Notes under the pieces: model-generated | Database searches by the model: none | What the model was told of the DNA's origin: nothing | The model's input: the letters and a program-made list of their open reading frames with translations, nothing else | Shown here: one piece after another, positions 23,925-31,475 of the stretch | Layout of the letters: each line of letters opens with the position of its first letter | Position numbering within the stretch: the stretch's first letter is position 1 | Assembly: GCF_022095675.1 (NCBI RefSeq) | Contig: NZ_JAHYSG010000116.1 | Coordinates: forward strand, 1-37,595 | DNA length: 37,595 nt | Direction: 5' to 3' | Source of the DNA: Dactylosporangium sp. AC04546 | Lineage (GTDB): Bacteria > Actinomycetota > Actinomycetes > Mycobacteriales > Micromonosporaceae | Position numbers and translations under genes: made by a program

Positions 23925-25997
23925 ATGCACAGCGACGACCCGTTCGACTGGGAACGGCACGAGCAGGAGTTGGCCGAGGACGGCCCGACCCTGGTCGACT
24001 CGCCCGAGGCCCAGCAACCGACCAAGCTCGCCACGACGGTCCGGCGCGGCGAACGCCGCCCGATCCTCCCCGCGTGGCTGCGCTCCCGCGCCGAATTGAC
24101 CTACACGATCCGCTGGAGCCTCGGCTACACGGCACACGTCGCGGCGTATCACGCGGTACGGACGCCGAAGTACGCCGGCAAGCTCGCCATCCGCGCGCCG
24201 CGCGGCCTACTGAAGACCCTCGGCGGGTTCGGGCGCTGGCTGCTCGACCTCGAAGGCGAGGCCGTCCGCCAGGCCACGGTGCGCACCGAGGACGCCGAGG
24301 CGTACCTCAAGCTCTCCCGCCAGCGCGACCGTCGCGTGCGCTGGCGCGGCATCGTCGCCCTGTTCCTCGTGGCCGCGCTCATCGTCGGCGCGAGAGTGCT
24401 GGCGGTCGGTCCGGAGTGGTGGCGCTGGTGCGCCCTGGCGCTCGCCGTCGTCGTGTTCGGCGCGGCCGGCGCCCCGGCCGATCGCCCGCTGCTCGACACG
24501 GCCGTGGTCGCGCCGCGGGTCGCCGCGCTCACCTCCGACGTGGTGATTCGAGCGTTGTCGGTACTGGCAGTAGCCGGCATCAACCAAGCCCTCGCCAGGA
24601 ACCCGAAGGCGATCGGCTTCCCGGCCCCGATCACCCGCGACGGCCCCGGCTGGCGGGCCGATGTCGACCTCCCGCCCGGCGTCACCGTCGGCGAGGTAAT
24701 GGACCGGCGGGACAAGCTCGCGTCCGGCCTCGGCCGCCCGCTCGGCTGCGTCTGGCCCGAGGGCAACGCCGACGTCAGCCCAAGCCGCCTGGTGCTGTGG
24801 GTCGGCGACGAGCCGATGGCCGCGAGCCGTCAGCCGGCCTGGCCGCTGCTCAAGGCGTCCACGGTCGACATGGCCAAGCCGTTCCCGTTCGGCACCGACC
24901 CGCGCGGCCGGATCGTCCACATGGAACTCCCGTACACCAACGTCCTAATCGGCAGCATCCCCGGCTACGGCAAGACCGCCGCCATCCAGCTCCCGATGCT
25001 GGTCGCCGCGCTCGACCCCCACGCCGAACTGTGGGCGTACGAGTTCAAGGGCACCGGCGGCCTCGATCCCCTGGCGAAGGTCTGCACCCGGTACGCCTCG
25101 GGCGCCGACGACGACACCGCCGAGGCCGGCCTGATCGCGCTGCGCGAGCTGCGCACCGAGTGCCAGAAGCGCGCGGCCATCATCAAGAAGCTGCCCAAGG
25201 ACGTCTGCCCCGACAACAAGGTCACGCCCGAGCTGGCCCGCCGCATCAAGGGCCTGCACTGGCTGGTCGCCGGCCTCGACGAGTGTCAGGAGCTGTTCGC
25301 CCACCCGGAGTTCGGCAAGGAAGCCGGCGAGCTGGCCGAGAAGATCATCAAGCTCGGCCGCGCCCTGGGCGTGATCCTGCTCCTCGCCACCCAGCGCCCA
25401 GACGCCAAGTCCCTGCCCACGGGCGTGTCGGCGAACGTCGGGACGCGGTACTGCCTCCGCGTCATGGGCCAGCTAGAGAACGACATGGTGCTCGGCACGT
25501 CCAGCTACCGCAACGGGATCCGGGCAACCATGTTCGCCAAGAAGGACAAGGGCGTCGGCTACCTGGTCGGCGCGGCGGACGAGGCGCAGATCGTGCGGAC
25601 GTTCTACCTCGACGGCCCCACGGTGGAGAAGCTCGCGGCTCGCGCGTACGCCGCTCGGGAGTCCGCCGGCACGCTGACGGTTCGGCCCGAGCCCGAGTCG
25701 GCCGCGCGTCGGGAGACGCTGCTGGAGGACACGCTCAGCGTCATCCGCACCGACGAGCCGAAGTTGTGGATGGAGACGCTGATCGAGCGCCTCGGCGGAC
25801 TGCGCCCCGAGGTGTACCGCGAGCTGACCCGTGACCAGCTCGGCGCCGCGCTCAAGCCGTACGGCATCAACACGACGCAGGTGTGGGGGACCGACCCGAC
25901 GACCGGCAAGGGCGCGAACCGGCGCGGCATCGAACGCGCCGCCCTCGCCGAGGCGGTAGCCGACCGTAACCGCCGCCGAGGCGACCAGGCCGCCTGA
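23925..25997 (+). CDS. FtsK/TraB-type conjugative DNA translocase
   Basis: 690 aa. Basic N-terminus, two membrane helices at about 144-185, then an FtsK-like ATPase: Walker A GSIPGYGKT (343-351), Walker B in HWLVAGLDECQELF (445-458), and the FtsK-type ATQRPDAKSLPTG (489-501). The final ~70 residues (TRDQLGAALKPYGINTTQVWG, then GANRRGIERAAL) look like a winged helix that in TraB proteins reads repeated octamers in the clt locus. Such proteins form a hexameric pore that pumps double-stranded plasmid DNA between hyphae. GGAGG precedes the ATG. A CTAG-rich repeat zone directly behind the gene is a candidate clt. Confidence 0.95.
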   Translation: MHSDDPFDWERHEQELAEDGPTLVDSPEAQQPTKLATTVRRGERRPILPAWLRSRAELTYTIRWSLGYTAHVAAYHAVRTPKYAGKLAIRAPRGLLKTLGGFGRWLLDLEGEAVRQATVRTEDAEAYLKLSRQRDRRVRWRGIVALFLVAALIVGARVLAVGPEWWRWCALALAVVVFGAAGAPADRPLLDTAVVAPRVAALTSDVVIRALSVLAVAGINQALARNPKAIGFPAPITRDGPGWRADVDLPPGVTVGEVMDRRDKLASGLGRPLGCVWPEGNADVSPSRLVLWVGDEPMAASRQPAWPLLKASTVDMAKPFPFGTDPRGRIVHMELPYTNVLIGSIPGYGKTAAIQLPMLVAALDPHAELWAYEFKGTGGLDPLAKVCTRYASGADDDTAEAGLIALRELRTECQKRAAIIKKLPKDVCPDNKVTPELARRIKGLHWLVAGLDECQELFAHPEFGKEAGELAEKIIKLGRALGVILLLATQRPDAKSLPTGVSANVGTRYCLRVMGQLENDMVLGTSSYRNGIRATMFAKKDKGVGYLVGAADEAQIVRTFYLDGPTVEKLAARAYAARESAGTLTVRPEPESAARRETLLEDTLSVIRTDEPKLWMETLIERLGGLRPEVYRELTRDQLGAALKPYGINTTQVWGTDPTTGKGANRRGIERAALAEAVADRNRRRGDQAA

Positions 25998-26003
25998 CGG
26001 ACC

Positions 26004-26090
26004 GCTAGGTCTAGCGGCCGACCCCGCTAGACCTAGCACATCCACTAGCACCCAGTACAAGCCCTGATCAGCGCGCTAGTTCCTAGCGGC
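26004..26090. repeat. CTAG-rich inverted-repeat zone behind traB
   Basis: Seven CTAG tetramers in 82 bp (26005-26086), a sequence normally rare in such genomes. A perfect 14-bp inverted repeat GCTAGGTCTAGCGG/CCGCTAGACCTAGC (26004-26037, 6-nt loop) and a smaller one CGCTAG/CTAGCG (26074-26088) are present; CTAGCGGC occurs at 26011 and 26083. It may be the transfer site, a terminator, or both. Confidence 0.7.
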
Positions 26091-26132
26091 GCCGACCCTT
26101 TGCACCCTCAAACCGCCCGCTGGAGGCGTTCC

Positions 26133-26378
26133 GTGGACTCCCTCGCCCTGCTCGCTAGCCTCACCATCGCCGGTTACGCACTGTGCTACGTCCTGGCCTG
26201 CGCCGTGTTCCCGTTCGTCGCTTGCCGGCGCTGCAAGGGGAGCGGCAGGCTCCGCAACCCCCTCGCTCGCCGCATGTACCGGCTCTGCCCCCGCTGCGAC
26301 GGCACCGGGCACCGGGTGCGCATCGGCCGCCGGATCTACGAGTACCTCCGCAGCGAACACCGCCAGGGCCACCGATGA
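26133..26378 (+). CDS. Small membrane protein with DnaJ-like zinc knuckles
   Basis: 81 aa from GTG 26133, with GGAGG 7 nt upstream. One membrane segment (LLASLTIAGYALCYVLACAVF) is followed by CRRCKGSGRLRN and CPRCDGTGHRVR, two CxxCxGxG motifs like those of the DnaJ cysteine-rich region, which would bind one zinc ion. The tail is basic. Small proteins of this type are frequent in AICE transfer regions; role unknown. Its stop overlaps the next start (ATGA). The CTAG repeats end 43 bp upstream. Confidence 0.82.
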   Translation: MDSLALLASLTIAGYALCYVLACAVFPFVACRRCKGSGRLRNPLARRMYRLCPRCDGTGHRVRIGRRIYEYLRSEHRQGHR

Positions 26379-26635
26379 CCGCCAGCTGGCACCCCGAGTG
26401 GTGCGCAGGCGGCCACCGATGCGGCCTCGGCGAACACCGAGCCGAACCGATCACCCTCGACGCTCCCGGCCTCGGCCGCGTGGTCCTCACCCGAGTTCGC
26501 TCATCCACCGGCCGCGAACACGCCGAAGTCCGGCTCACGGTGACGCTCGACCGCACGGAAACCGTTGCCAGACAACAACTCCTAGCCCTGACCCGCGACC
26601 TCGACACCGTCCTCACCCGCGCCCTCTACCGCTAG
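26375..26635 (+). CDS. AICE hypothetical protein with Cys-His N-terminus
   Basis: 86 aa starting at ATG 26375, 4-bp overlap with the preceding gene. WHPEWCAGGHRCGLGEHRAEP at the N-terminus has Cys/His residues spaced as in a small zinc-binding element; the remainder is beta-strands followed by a helix (VARQQLLALTRDLDTVLTRAL). I recall similar short proteins in AICE backbones but know no function. It sits 28 bp before the replication gene. Confidence 0.75.
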   Translation: MTASWHPEWCAGGHRCGLGEHRAEPITLDAPGLGRVVLTRVRSSTGREHAEVRLTVTLDRTETVARQQLLALTRDLDTVLTRALYR

Positions 26636-26663
26636 CCGCTTCCGCAGAGAGGAGACCACCGCC

Positions 26664-28598
26664 GTGGACCGCACCGCGCCACACGACCAGGCCGCCGAAC
26701 AGGCAGTGCTCGGCGCTGCCCTGCTCGACCCTGGCGCGCTGGCGAAGCTCGCCGACACCCTCACGCCCGGCGACTTCTACCGCCCGGCCCACGCCGAGCT
26801 GTGGCAGACGCTCACGGCTCTGCACCAGGCCGGCGAGCCGACCGACCCGGTGACCGTGGCCGCGCACCTTGCCGAGGCTGGCACCCTCGGCAAGGTCGGC
26901 GGCGCCGGCTACCTCCACACCCTCATCGCCGCCGTCCCAACCGTCGCCAACGCTGGCCACTACGCCGGCATTGTGGCGGATCGGGCACGCCGCCGGACGG
27001 TGATCGACCTCGGCCGGCGCCTGGTCCACCTCGGCGACGCCGAGCCAGCTGAGCTGCTCGCCGCCGGCCGCGCCCTGCTCACCGAGGCCGAACCGACATG
27101 GCCCGCCCCGATCCCGCTCACGGCACGACACCAGACCTCGCCGTTCCCGGTCGACGCCCTGCCCGGCTGGCTCGGCGACATGGTGGCCGCCGTCGCCGAG
27201 TTCACCCAGACCCCGGTCGACGCCGCCGGCTGCATCGCCCTCGCCGCGCTATCCACGGCGGCCGGCGGCCGAGCCAAGGTCGAGATCCGCCCCGGCTGGC
27301 GCGAGCCCTGCAACCTGTTCACGGTCGTCGTCCTGCCGCCCGGCTCACGGAAGTCGGCCGTGTTCGACGCGCTGATCCGCCCGCTGCTCGACGCCGAGAA
27401 GGCGCTCAAGGAACGGATGGCGCCGGCCATCATCGAGGCCGAGCTGGCGCAGCGCGTTGCCGGCAAGACCGCCGAGAAGGCAGCCAACGCCGCCGCGAAC
27501 GCCGACCCCGCCGCCCGCGACCGCCTACTGGCCGAGGCAACCGCGGCCGCGATGAGCGCGGAGGCCATCGCAGTCCCGAAGCCGCCACAGTTGGTCGCCG
27601 ACGACGTCACCAGCGAACAGGCCGCCTCCCTACTCGCCGAGCAAGACGGCCGGCTGGCTGTCCTGTCTCCGGAGGGCGGCATCTTCGCCACGCTCGCCGG
27701 TCGCTACTCGGGCACCCCGAACTTGGAGGTGTTCCTCAAGGGCCACGCCGGCGACATGCTGCGCGTCGACCGCCGCTCCCGCCCATCCGAGCACATCGAC
27801 AAGCCAGCCCTAACCCTCGGCCTGGCCGTCCAGCCCGAGGTGCTCCGCGACATCGCCCAGATGCCCGGCTTCCGAGGCAAGGGCCTACTCGCCCGGATCC
27901 TGTTCTCCCTGCCGGAGAACACCGTCGGACGCCGCAAGCCCGGCGCCCGGTCAGTGCCGACCGAGGTCGCCCACGCCTACACCCGCGACCTCGGCGCCCT
28001 GGTCCTCGACCTCGCCGTGCTCCGAGAGTCGGCCGTGATCCCGCTGACCGCCGAGGCCGACGCTGCGGTCCTCGCGATCGAGTGGGAGGTGGAACCGCGC
28101 CTGGCCCCGTCCGGCGCGTGGGGACACATCGTGGACTGGGGCAGCAAATACACCGGCGCCGTCGTCCGCATCGCCGGCCTGCTCCACCTCGCCGAACACC
28201 TCGCGGCCGGCACCGACAAGCCGATCGACGCCGCAACGATCACGCGAGCCGCCTCGATCGGGACCTACTTCGCCAACCACGCCCTGGTCGCCTTCGACGA
28301 CATGGGCGCCGACCCCACCGTGGAGGACGCGAGGCACATCCTCGCCTGGCTAGAACGCACGACAACGGCAAGGTTCACCAGACGCGAGCTGTTCAGCGCC
28401 GTCGCCCGAGGCCGCTTCCCCAAGGCCAGCGACCTTGGCCCGCCGCTCAACCTGTTGCAGGCGCACGGCTACATCCGCGCCGAGCCGCTCCCAGCGCGAG
28501 CCAGCGTCGGCCGCCCACCCTCGCCAGCCTGGCTGGTCCACCCAGACGTGACCCGTCCTGCCGGCACGGTGCACCCGCTCTCGGCGGCAACACGATGA
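26664..28598 (+). CDS. DnaB-N / DUF3987 replication-type ATPase
   Basis: 644 aa from GTG 26664 (GAGGAG upstream). Residues 1-120 are a DnaB N-terminal domain (HDQAAEQAVLGAALLDP, then GDFYRPAHAELWQTL). From about 155 a DUF3987 domain follows: the Walker A-like LPPGSRKSAVF (225-231 core), the Walker B-like LAVLSPEGG (331-339), ALTLGLAVQPEVL and the arginine-finger region GFRGKGLLARILFSLP. DUF3987 proteins look like primase-associated helicases. This takes the place usually held by RepSA or a Prim-Pol on AICEs, so I infer it drives post-excision replication. No catalytic primase domain is visible here. Confidence 0.87.
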   Translation: MDRTAPHDQAAEQAVLGAALLDPGALAKLADTLTPGDFYRPAHAELWQTLTALHQAGEPTDPVTVAAHLAEAGTLGKVGGAGYLHTLIAAVPTVANAGHYAGIVADRARRRTVIDLGRRLVHLGDAEPAELLAAGRALLTEAEPTWPAPIPLTARHQTSPFPVDALPGWLGDMVAAVAEFTQTPVDAAGCIALAALSTAAGGRAKVEIRPGWREPCNLFTVVVLPPGSRKSAVFDALIRPLLDAEKALKERMAPAIIEAELAQRVAGKTAEKAANAAANADPAARDRLLAEATAAAMSAEAIAVPKPPQLVADDVTSEQAASLLAEQDGRLAVLSPEGGIFATLAGRYSGTPNLEVFLKGHAGDMLRVDRRSRPSEHIDKPALTLGLAVQPEVLRDIAQMPGFRGKGLLARILFSLPENTVGRRKPGARSVPTEVAHAYTRDLGALVLDLAVLRESAVIPLTAEADAAVLAIEWEVEPRLAPSGAWGHIVDWGSKYTGAVVRIAGLLHLAEHLAAGTDKPIDAATITRAASIGTYFANHALVAFDDMGADPTVEDARHILAWLERTTTARFTRRELFSAVARGRFPKASDLGPPLNLLQAHGYIRAEPLPARASVGRPPSPAWLVHPDVTRPAGTVHPLSAATR

Positions 28599-28717
28599 GC
28601 CGCCCGCAGAATCCGCACAATCCGCAGAACCCCCGCGCCACTCGGCATTTCGCGGATTGCGCGGATATCGCGGAGCACTCCGCCAGCCAGCGCGGCCCGC
28701 CGGCCATCCCCTCGTGA
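28595..28717 (+). CDS. Possible 40-aa peptide encoded by repeats
   Basis: Frame of 40 codons (MSRPQNPHNPQNPRATRHF and so on) starting in the ATGA that ends the replication gene. The Asn-Pro repeats come from tandem AATCCGCA units, so the peptide may be a by-product of a DNA repeat. Overlap coupling makes translation possible. No family is recognised. Confidence 0.35.
   Translation: MSRPQNPHNPQNPRATRHFADCADIAEHSASQRGPPAIPS
28610..28674. repeat. Iteron-like repeats between rep and xis
   Basis: Direct repeats AATCCGCA at 28610-28617 and 28619-28626 (9-bp period) are followed by inverted units GCGGATT (28652-28658), GCGGATA (28661-28667) and CGCGGA (28669-28674). Repeats of this kind next to a replication gene could be origin iterons or a regulator site. 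Confidence 0.5.
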
Positions 28718-28821
28718 CCGTCGCTCTCACCCATCCCTGCCAAGAGAGGCGCCGCACCTTGCGTTCGACCCGCACCGGTACGACCACAACCCACGACACG
28801 ACGGGGAAGGCAGACCAGGGC

Positions 28822-29046
28822 ATGACCGCACACGACCACCTTCTGACGATTGAGCAGGCCGCGATCCGGCTCGGCATGAGCGCTCGCTACGTCCGACGCC
28901 TGGTCGCCGAGCGACGCATCGCGTTCCACCGGCTCGGCCGAGCCGTCCGCATCCACCCCAACGACGTCGACGCCTTCGTCCGCGACAACCGAATCGAGCC
29001 CATGACCGCGACCTCCGTCTGGGCCGGCCTCCGGAGCGTCGCCTGA
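28822..29046 (+). CDS. xis: Excisionase (MerR-like helix-turn-helix)
   Basis: 74 aa. LTIEQAAIRLGMSARYVRRLVAERRIAFHRLGRAVRI is the winged HTH of the excisionase/Xis family (helix_turn_helix_17 type). The protein starts MTAHDHL; the frame is open further upstream but without conserved sequence, so ATG 28822 was chosen. Its TGA overlaps the integrase ATG (TGATG), which ties the two amounts together. It should shift the integrase towards excision, together with the arm sites. Confidence 0.92.
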   Translation: MTAHDHLLTIEQAAIRLGMSARYVRRLVAERRIAFHRLGRAVRIHPNDVDAFVRDNRIEPMTATSVWAGLRSVA

Positions 29047-30176
29047 TGCCGAACAAGGACGGTCACCGCAGGTTCGGCAGCATCCGCAAACGCGAGTCCG
29101 GCCGTTACCAGGCGCGCTACCTCGGCCCCGATGGGCTTATGCGCAGCGCACCGCAGACCTTCGAGCGCAAGAGCGAAGCGGAACGCTTCCTGGCGTTGGT
29201 CGAAGCGCAGATGATGCGCGGAGAATGGCTCGACCCCGAGCGCGGCAATATTCGCCTGCAGGACTATGCGGAACGTTGGATCACCCAGCGACCAAATCTT
29301 AGGCCCAGAACAGTTCTGCTCTACAGGTGGACGCTCACGAAGCACATCACGCCGCACCTGGGCCGAGTCCCGCTCGTTCGACTTGATACTCCCACGGTCC
29401 GGGAGTGGCGAGCGAAGTTGCTTGCCGCGGGTGTGTCTGTCTCGATGGCCGCGAAGGCATACCGGCTACTGCGCGCCGTCCTGATGACGGCGGTCAAGGA
29501 AGACGAGTTGATCCGAGTGAACCCGTGTCGGATTCCGGGCGCTGACCAGGAAAAGGCTGCAGAGCGCCCGGTTCTGACGGTGAAGCAAGTGTTTGCGCTC
29601 GCCGAGCGTGTCCCGGATCGCTTCCGCGCGCTGGTTCTGTTGAGTACGTTCGCATGCCTGCGCTGGGGCGAGGTCGTGGCGTTGCAGCGGCAAGACATCG
29701 ACGCTAGGGCAAAGACCGTGAGGATTCGGCAACAGTACCTCGAGTTGCGGGGCGTCGGCCTGGTGCTGGGACCGCCGAAGTCGCGGGCCGGACGACGCAT
29801 CGTCTCCCTTCCCACCGCCGTCCTGCCGGCAGTGCTGCACCACCTCAGGGAGTACGTAGACGAATCACCGGAGGCACTGCTGTTCACGGGGGCGTCCGGA
29901 AAGCCCATCTGGCGCGGCAACTTCAACCCGTTGACGAGGTGGTCCACCGCCGTTGCAGACATCGGTGTACCGGGCCTGCATTTCCACGACCTTCGCCATA
30001 CGGGCAACACGTTGGCTTCCCGTACTGGTGCGAGCCTGCGCGACTTGATGGCTCGAATGGGTCACGACAGTCCTCGCGCCGCGCTTATCTACCAGCACGC
30101 CAGCGCAGAGGCCGATCAAGCCATCGCCGCCGCAGTTGACAAGGCCATCCGGAAACACGGAAAGCCCAAGCTGTAG
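29046..30176 (+). CDS. int: Tyrosine recombinase (AICE integrase)
   Basis: 376 aa. An arm-binding N-terminal domain (FGSIRKRESGRYQARYLGP) precedes a SAM-like core-binding domain (~70-150), and the catalytic domain has R206 (CLRWGE), K245 (GPPKSRAGR), H314-x-x-R317 (HDLRHT), H340 (MGHDS) and the nucleophile Y349 (ALIYQH). All active-site residues are intact, so the element is probably still mobile. It targets the 46-bp tRNA-Gly(CCC) sequence. The gene lies 694 bp from attR, with the DnaA-box-like cluster and a small ORF in between. Confidence 0.96.
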   Translation: MPNKDGHRRFGSIRKRESGRYQARYLGPDGLMRSAPQTFERKSEAERFLALVEAQMMRGEWLDPERGNIRLQDYAERWITQRPNLRPRTVLLYRWTLTKHITPHLGRVPLVRLDTPTVREWRAKLLAAGVSVSMAAKAYRLLRAVLMTAVKEDELIRVNPCRIPGADQEKAAERPVLTVKQVFALAERVPDRFRALVLLSTFACLRWGEVVALQRQDIDARAKTVRIRQQYLELRGVGLVLGPPKSRAGRRIVSLPTAVLPAVLHHLREYVDESPEALLFTGASGKPIWRGNFNPLTRWSTAVADIGVPGLHFHDLRHTGNTLASRTGASLRDLMARMGHDSPRAALIYQHASAEADQAIAAAVDKAIRKHGKPKL

Positions 30177-30241
30177 GCGCCACGCTGATCCGATTGCGGT
30201 CTATCACGACCGAGTGGTCCCCGTGTCCTCCGTAAACAGGG

Positions 30242-30261
30242 GTGGAAAACTTTGTTTCCAC
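30242..30261. terminator. Hairpin behind integrase
   Basis: GTGGAAA / TTTCCAC stem with a 6-nt loop, 65 bp after the integrase stop. Weak terminator candidate. Confidence 0.4.
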
Positions 30262-30318
30262 AGGATGTGTGCAGCAGACTCCCAGTTCAAAGCCCGCATT
30301 GACTGAGTGTCACCACGA

Positions 30319-30394
30319 CTATCCACAGGCTTGTACACAGGGTTTTCCAGAGCGTGGAGCAGCTATCCACAGGTTGTCCCAAGGGTTATCCACC
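30319..30394. other. Cluster of DnaA-box-like sequences, possible replication origin
   Basis: Within 76 bp: CTATCCACA (30319-30327), TTGTACACA (30331-30339), CTATCCACA (30363-30371) and TTATCCACC (30386-30394), each one mismatch from TTATCCACA or TTGTCCACA, plus the weaker GTTTCCACA at 30254 and TTGTCCCAA at 30374. All are in the same orientation. The stretch is otherwise non-coding. Confidence 0.7.
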
Positions 30395-30474
30395 ACGCCA
30401 TTTGAACCTTTGCCCGTTCGGTGACATCGTGCCTCTAGGCGAGTTACACGGCCGTAAGTCGTGAGCAAAAAGTT

Positions 30475-30504
30475 GGACGGCACCCGTTCCAGCGGGTGCC
30501 GTCC
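30475..30504 (-). terminator. Strong hairpin with minus-strand T-tract
   Basis: 12-bp perfect stem GGACGGCACCCG / CGGGTGCCGTCC with a 6-nt loop. On the minus strand it is followed by AACTTTTTG, so it stops leftward transcription, such as read-through from the tRNA side, before it enters the DnaA-box-like cluster and integrase. Confidence 0.7.
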
Positions 30505-30561
30505 TGGTGGCTCGCCGTCATCCACACGCAGAGGCAACGCAGAGCCGAGGAGACCGTACCA

Positions 30562-30699
30562 ATGGATGAACCGCCCAGCGAACCGAAAGCCGAACGCCCG
30601 CGATGGATCATCATCCTCCGGGAGGTCGGCGTCTTCCTGCACCGGGCAGCGCCGTTCCTTGCTGCCGCAGGTGCGGCCTATGCCGCGTGGCGGTTGTAG
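30562..30699 (+). CDS. Small membrane protein near attR
   Basis: 45 aa: an acidic/proline head (MDEPPSEPKAERPRW) and one membrane helix ([28 protein letters not shown]). GAGGAG lies 9 nt before the ATG. No family is recognised. It is alone between the minus-strand terminator hairpin and the right arm site; its place beside the attachment site suggests an entry-exclusion or accessory role, but that is speculation. Confidence 0.55.
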   Translation: MDEPPSEPKAERPRWIIILREVGVFLHRAAPFLAAAGAAYAAWRL

Positions 30700-30779
30700 G
30701 GAGGAACCAGCGCCGAGGCACGGCTCGGCTCGCCCTCGGGCGTCACACGTGGGGGCCAGGAAGACGGCCAGGTGCTCCG

Positions 30780-30798
30780 TAATGGCCCGCTAATGGCC
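30780..30798. repeat. Candidate integrase arm site, right
   Basis: Same 19 bases and orientation as 16199-16217: two TAATGGCC units separated by CGC, 72 bp from the attR core. Confidence 0.75.
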
Positions 30799-30827
30799 CG
30801 GAGCCGGTTCGCATCGTCGTGGTGATC

Positions 30828-30868
30828 AGAAACGCCAGGCCTGGACGCCGTCCTGACCTGGCGTTTCT
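30828..30868 (-). terminator. Element-borne terminator for tRNA-Gly
   Basis: 12-bp perfect inverted repeat AGAAACGCCAGG / CCTGGCGTTTCT with a 17-nt loop, 8 bp downstream of the tRNA 3' end on the minus strand but inside the element. It would replace the tRNA terminator displaced to 15998-16055 by the insertion. Confidence 0.65.
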
Positions 30869-30870
30869 CC

Positions 30871-30916
30871 GTCCGAGCGGGTGAAGGGAATCGAACCCTC
30901 ACTGTCAGCTTGGGAA
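30871..30916. repeat. attR, 46-bp core overlapping tRNA-Gly
   Basis: Identical to 16069-16114. It covers the tRNA from the anticodon loop to its 3' end plus 5 bases beyond. Confidence 0.95.
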
Positions 30917-30946
30917 GCTGATGTTCTGCCATTGAACTACACCCGC
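30876..30946 (-). tRNA. tRNA-Gly(CCC)
   Basis: 71 nt on the minus strand. Acceptor stem GCGGGTG pairs with CACCCGC, with U as discriminator. The anticodon loop is UUCCCAA with anticodon CCC. The T loop is UUCGAUU and the D arm contains GUUCAAUGGC. CCA is not encoded. The 3' part is supplied by the att core, so the tRNA stays functional after integration. Confidence 0.96.
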
Positions 30947-30955
30947 GAGCGACGC

Positions 30956-31462
30956 CTACTGTACCGAATCAACGGCCGCTGTGCACGGACCATTGTGTCT
31001 CGCTCTTGGGATGTGGTCGCGGCGGGCCTTCCAGACCGTGCGCGTCGACGTCGTCGACGTCTCGTGGTGGACCAGCATTGCCACGTCCACCGTCAGCTCG
31101 TACAGCTTCCAGTCCACCCCCGGCGCCGCGCGCATCTGCCGGGCCAGGCCGGCGATCACGGCGACCGAAGTCACCCGCGTGGCGCGGCCCGACAGATACG
31201 CCTCGTCGTCCGAGTCGGTGCCCGGGAAGCTGTGCAGCGAGTACCGGCCGTCGCGGTCCAGGTCGTGGCGCTTCGGCGACGGCAGGACGAAGCAGAACAG
31301 GCCGTCGGAAGTGATCACCGGTGAGACCGGGTGGATGCGGGGGCCGCCGTCGGGGCGGACCGTGGCGAGGTACCCCAGGCCCGGACCATACTGGCACACC
31401 AGCGTACGAATGGCCGTCGCCAGCAGTGGCTCGGCCGCGGCGAAGTCTGCCCACGTTGCCAT
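30956..31462 (-). CDS. Pyridoxamine-phosphate-oxidase-fold protein
   Basis: 168 aa starting MATWADFAAAEP. The split-barrel pattern is visible: LGYLATVRPDGGPRIHPVSPVIT, then LFCFVLPSPKRHDLDRDGRYSLHS, as in FMN- or F420-binding pyridoxamine 5'-phosphate oxidase-like proteins. Cofactor and substrate are not determinable. TACATT six bases before the ATG on the minus strand suggests a leaderless mRNA. It is divergent from a MarR regulator whose palindrome (31476-31491) lies between them, so it is likely MarR-regulated. It ends 10 bp from the tRNA. Confidence 0.85.
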   Translation of the reverse strand: MATWADFAAAEPLLATAIRTLVCQYGPGLGYLATVRPDGGPRIHPVSPVITSDGLFCFVLPSPKRHDLDRDGRYSLHSFPGTDSDDEAYLSGRATRVTSVAVIAGLARQMRAAPGVDWKLYELTVDVAMLVHHETSTTSTRTVWKARRDHIPRARHNGPCTAAVDSVQ

Positions 31463-31475
31463 ACACAAAATGTAC

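Larger units (their letters stand above)
16069..30916. mobile_element. Actinomycete integrative and conjugative element (AICE) in tRNA-Gly
   Basis: The limits are a perfect 46-bp direct repeat (16069-16114 and 30871-30916) derived from the 3' part of tRNA-Gly(CCC). Inside are a tyrosine integrase and excisionase at the right end, an FtsK/TraB-type translocase, DUF2637 and DUF6284-like proteins, a DUF3987-type replication protein, and GntR regulators, the typical AICE gene set. AICEs move double-stranded DNA through a TraB-like hexamer between mycelial cells and can replicate after excision. No relaxase or type IV secretion genes are present, in agreement. The leftmost ~3.5 kb (16.2-19.7 kb) is visibly richer in A/T and holds cargo genes. 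Confidence 0.95.

Noticed and set aside
28609..28674. CRISPR-like array
   Set aside because: Repeats are only 7-8 bp at 9-bp periods without spacers; iteron or regulatory repeats fit better.
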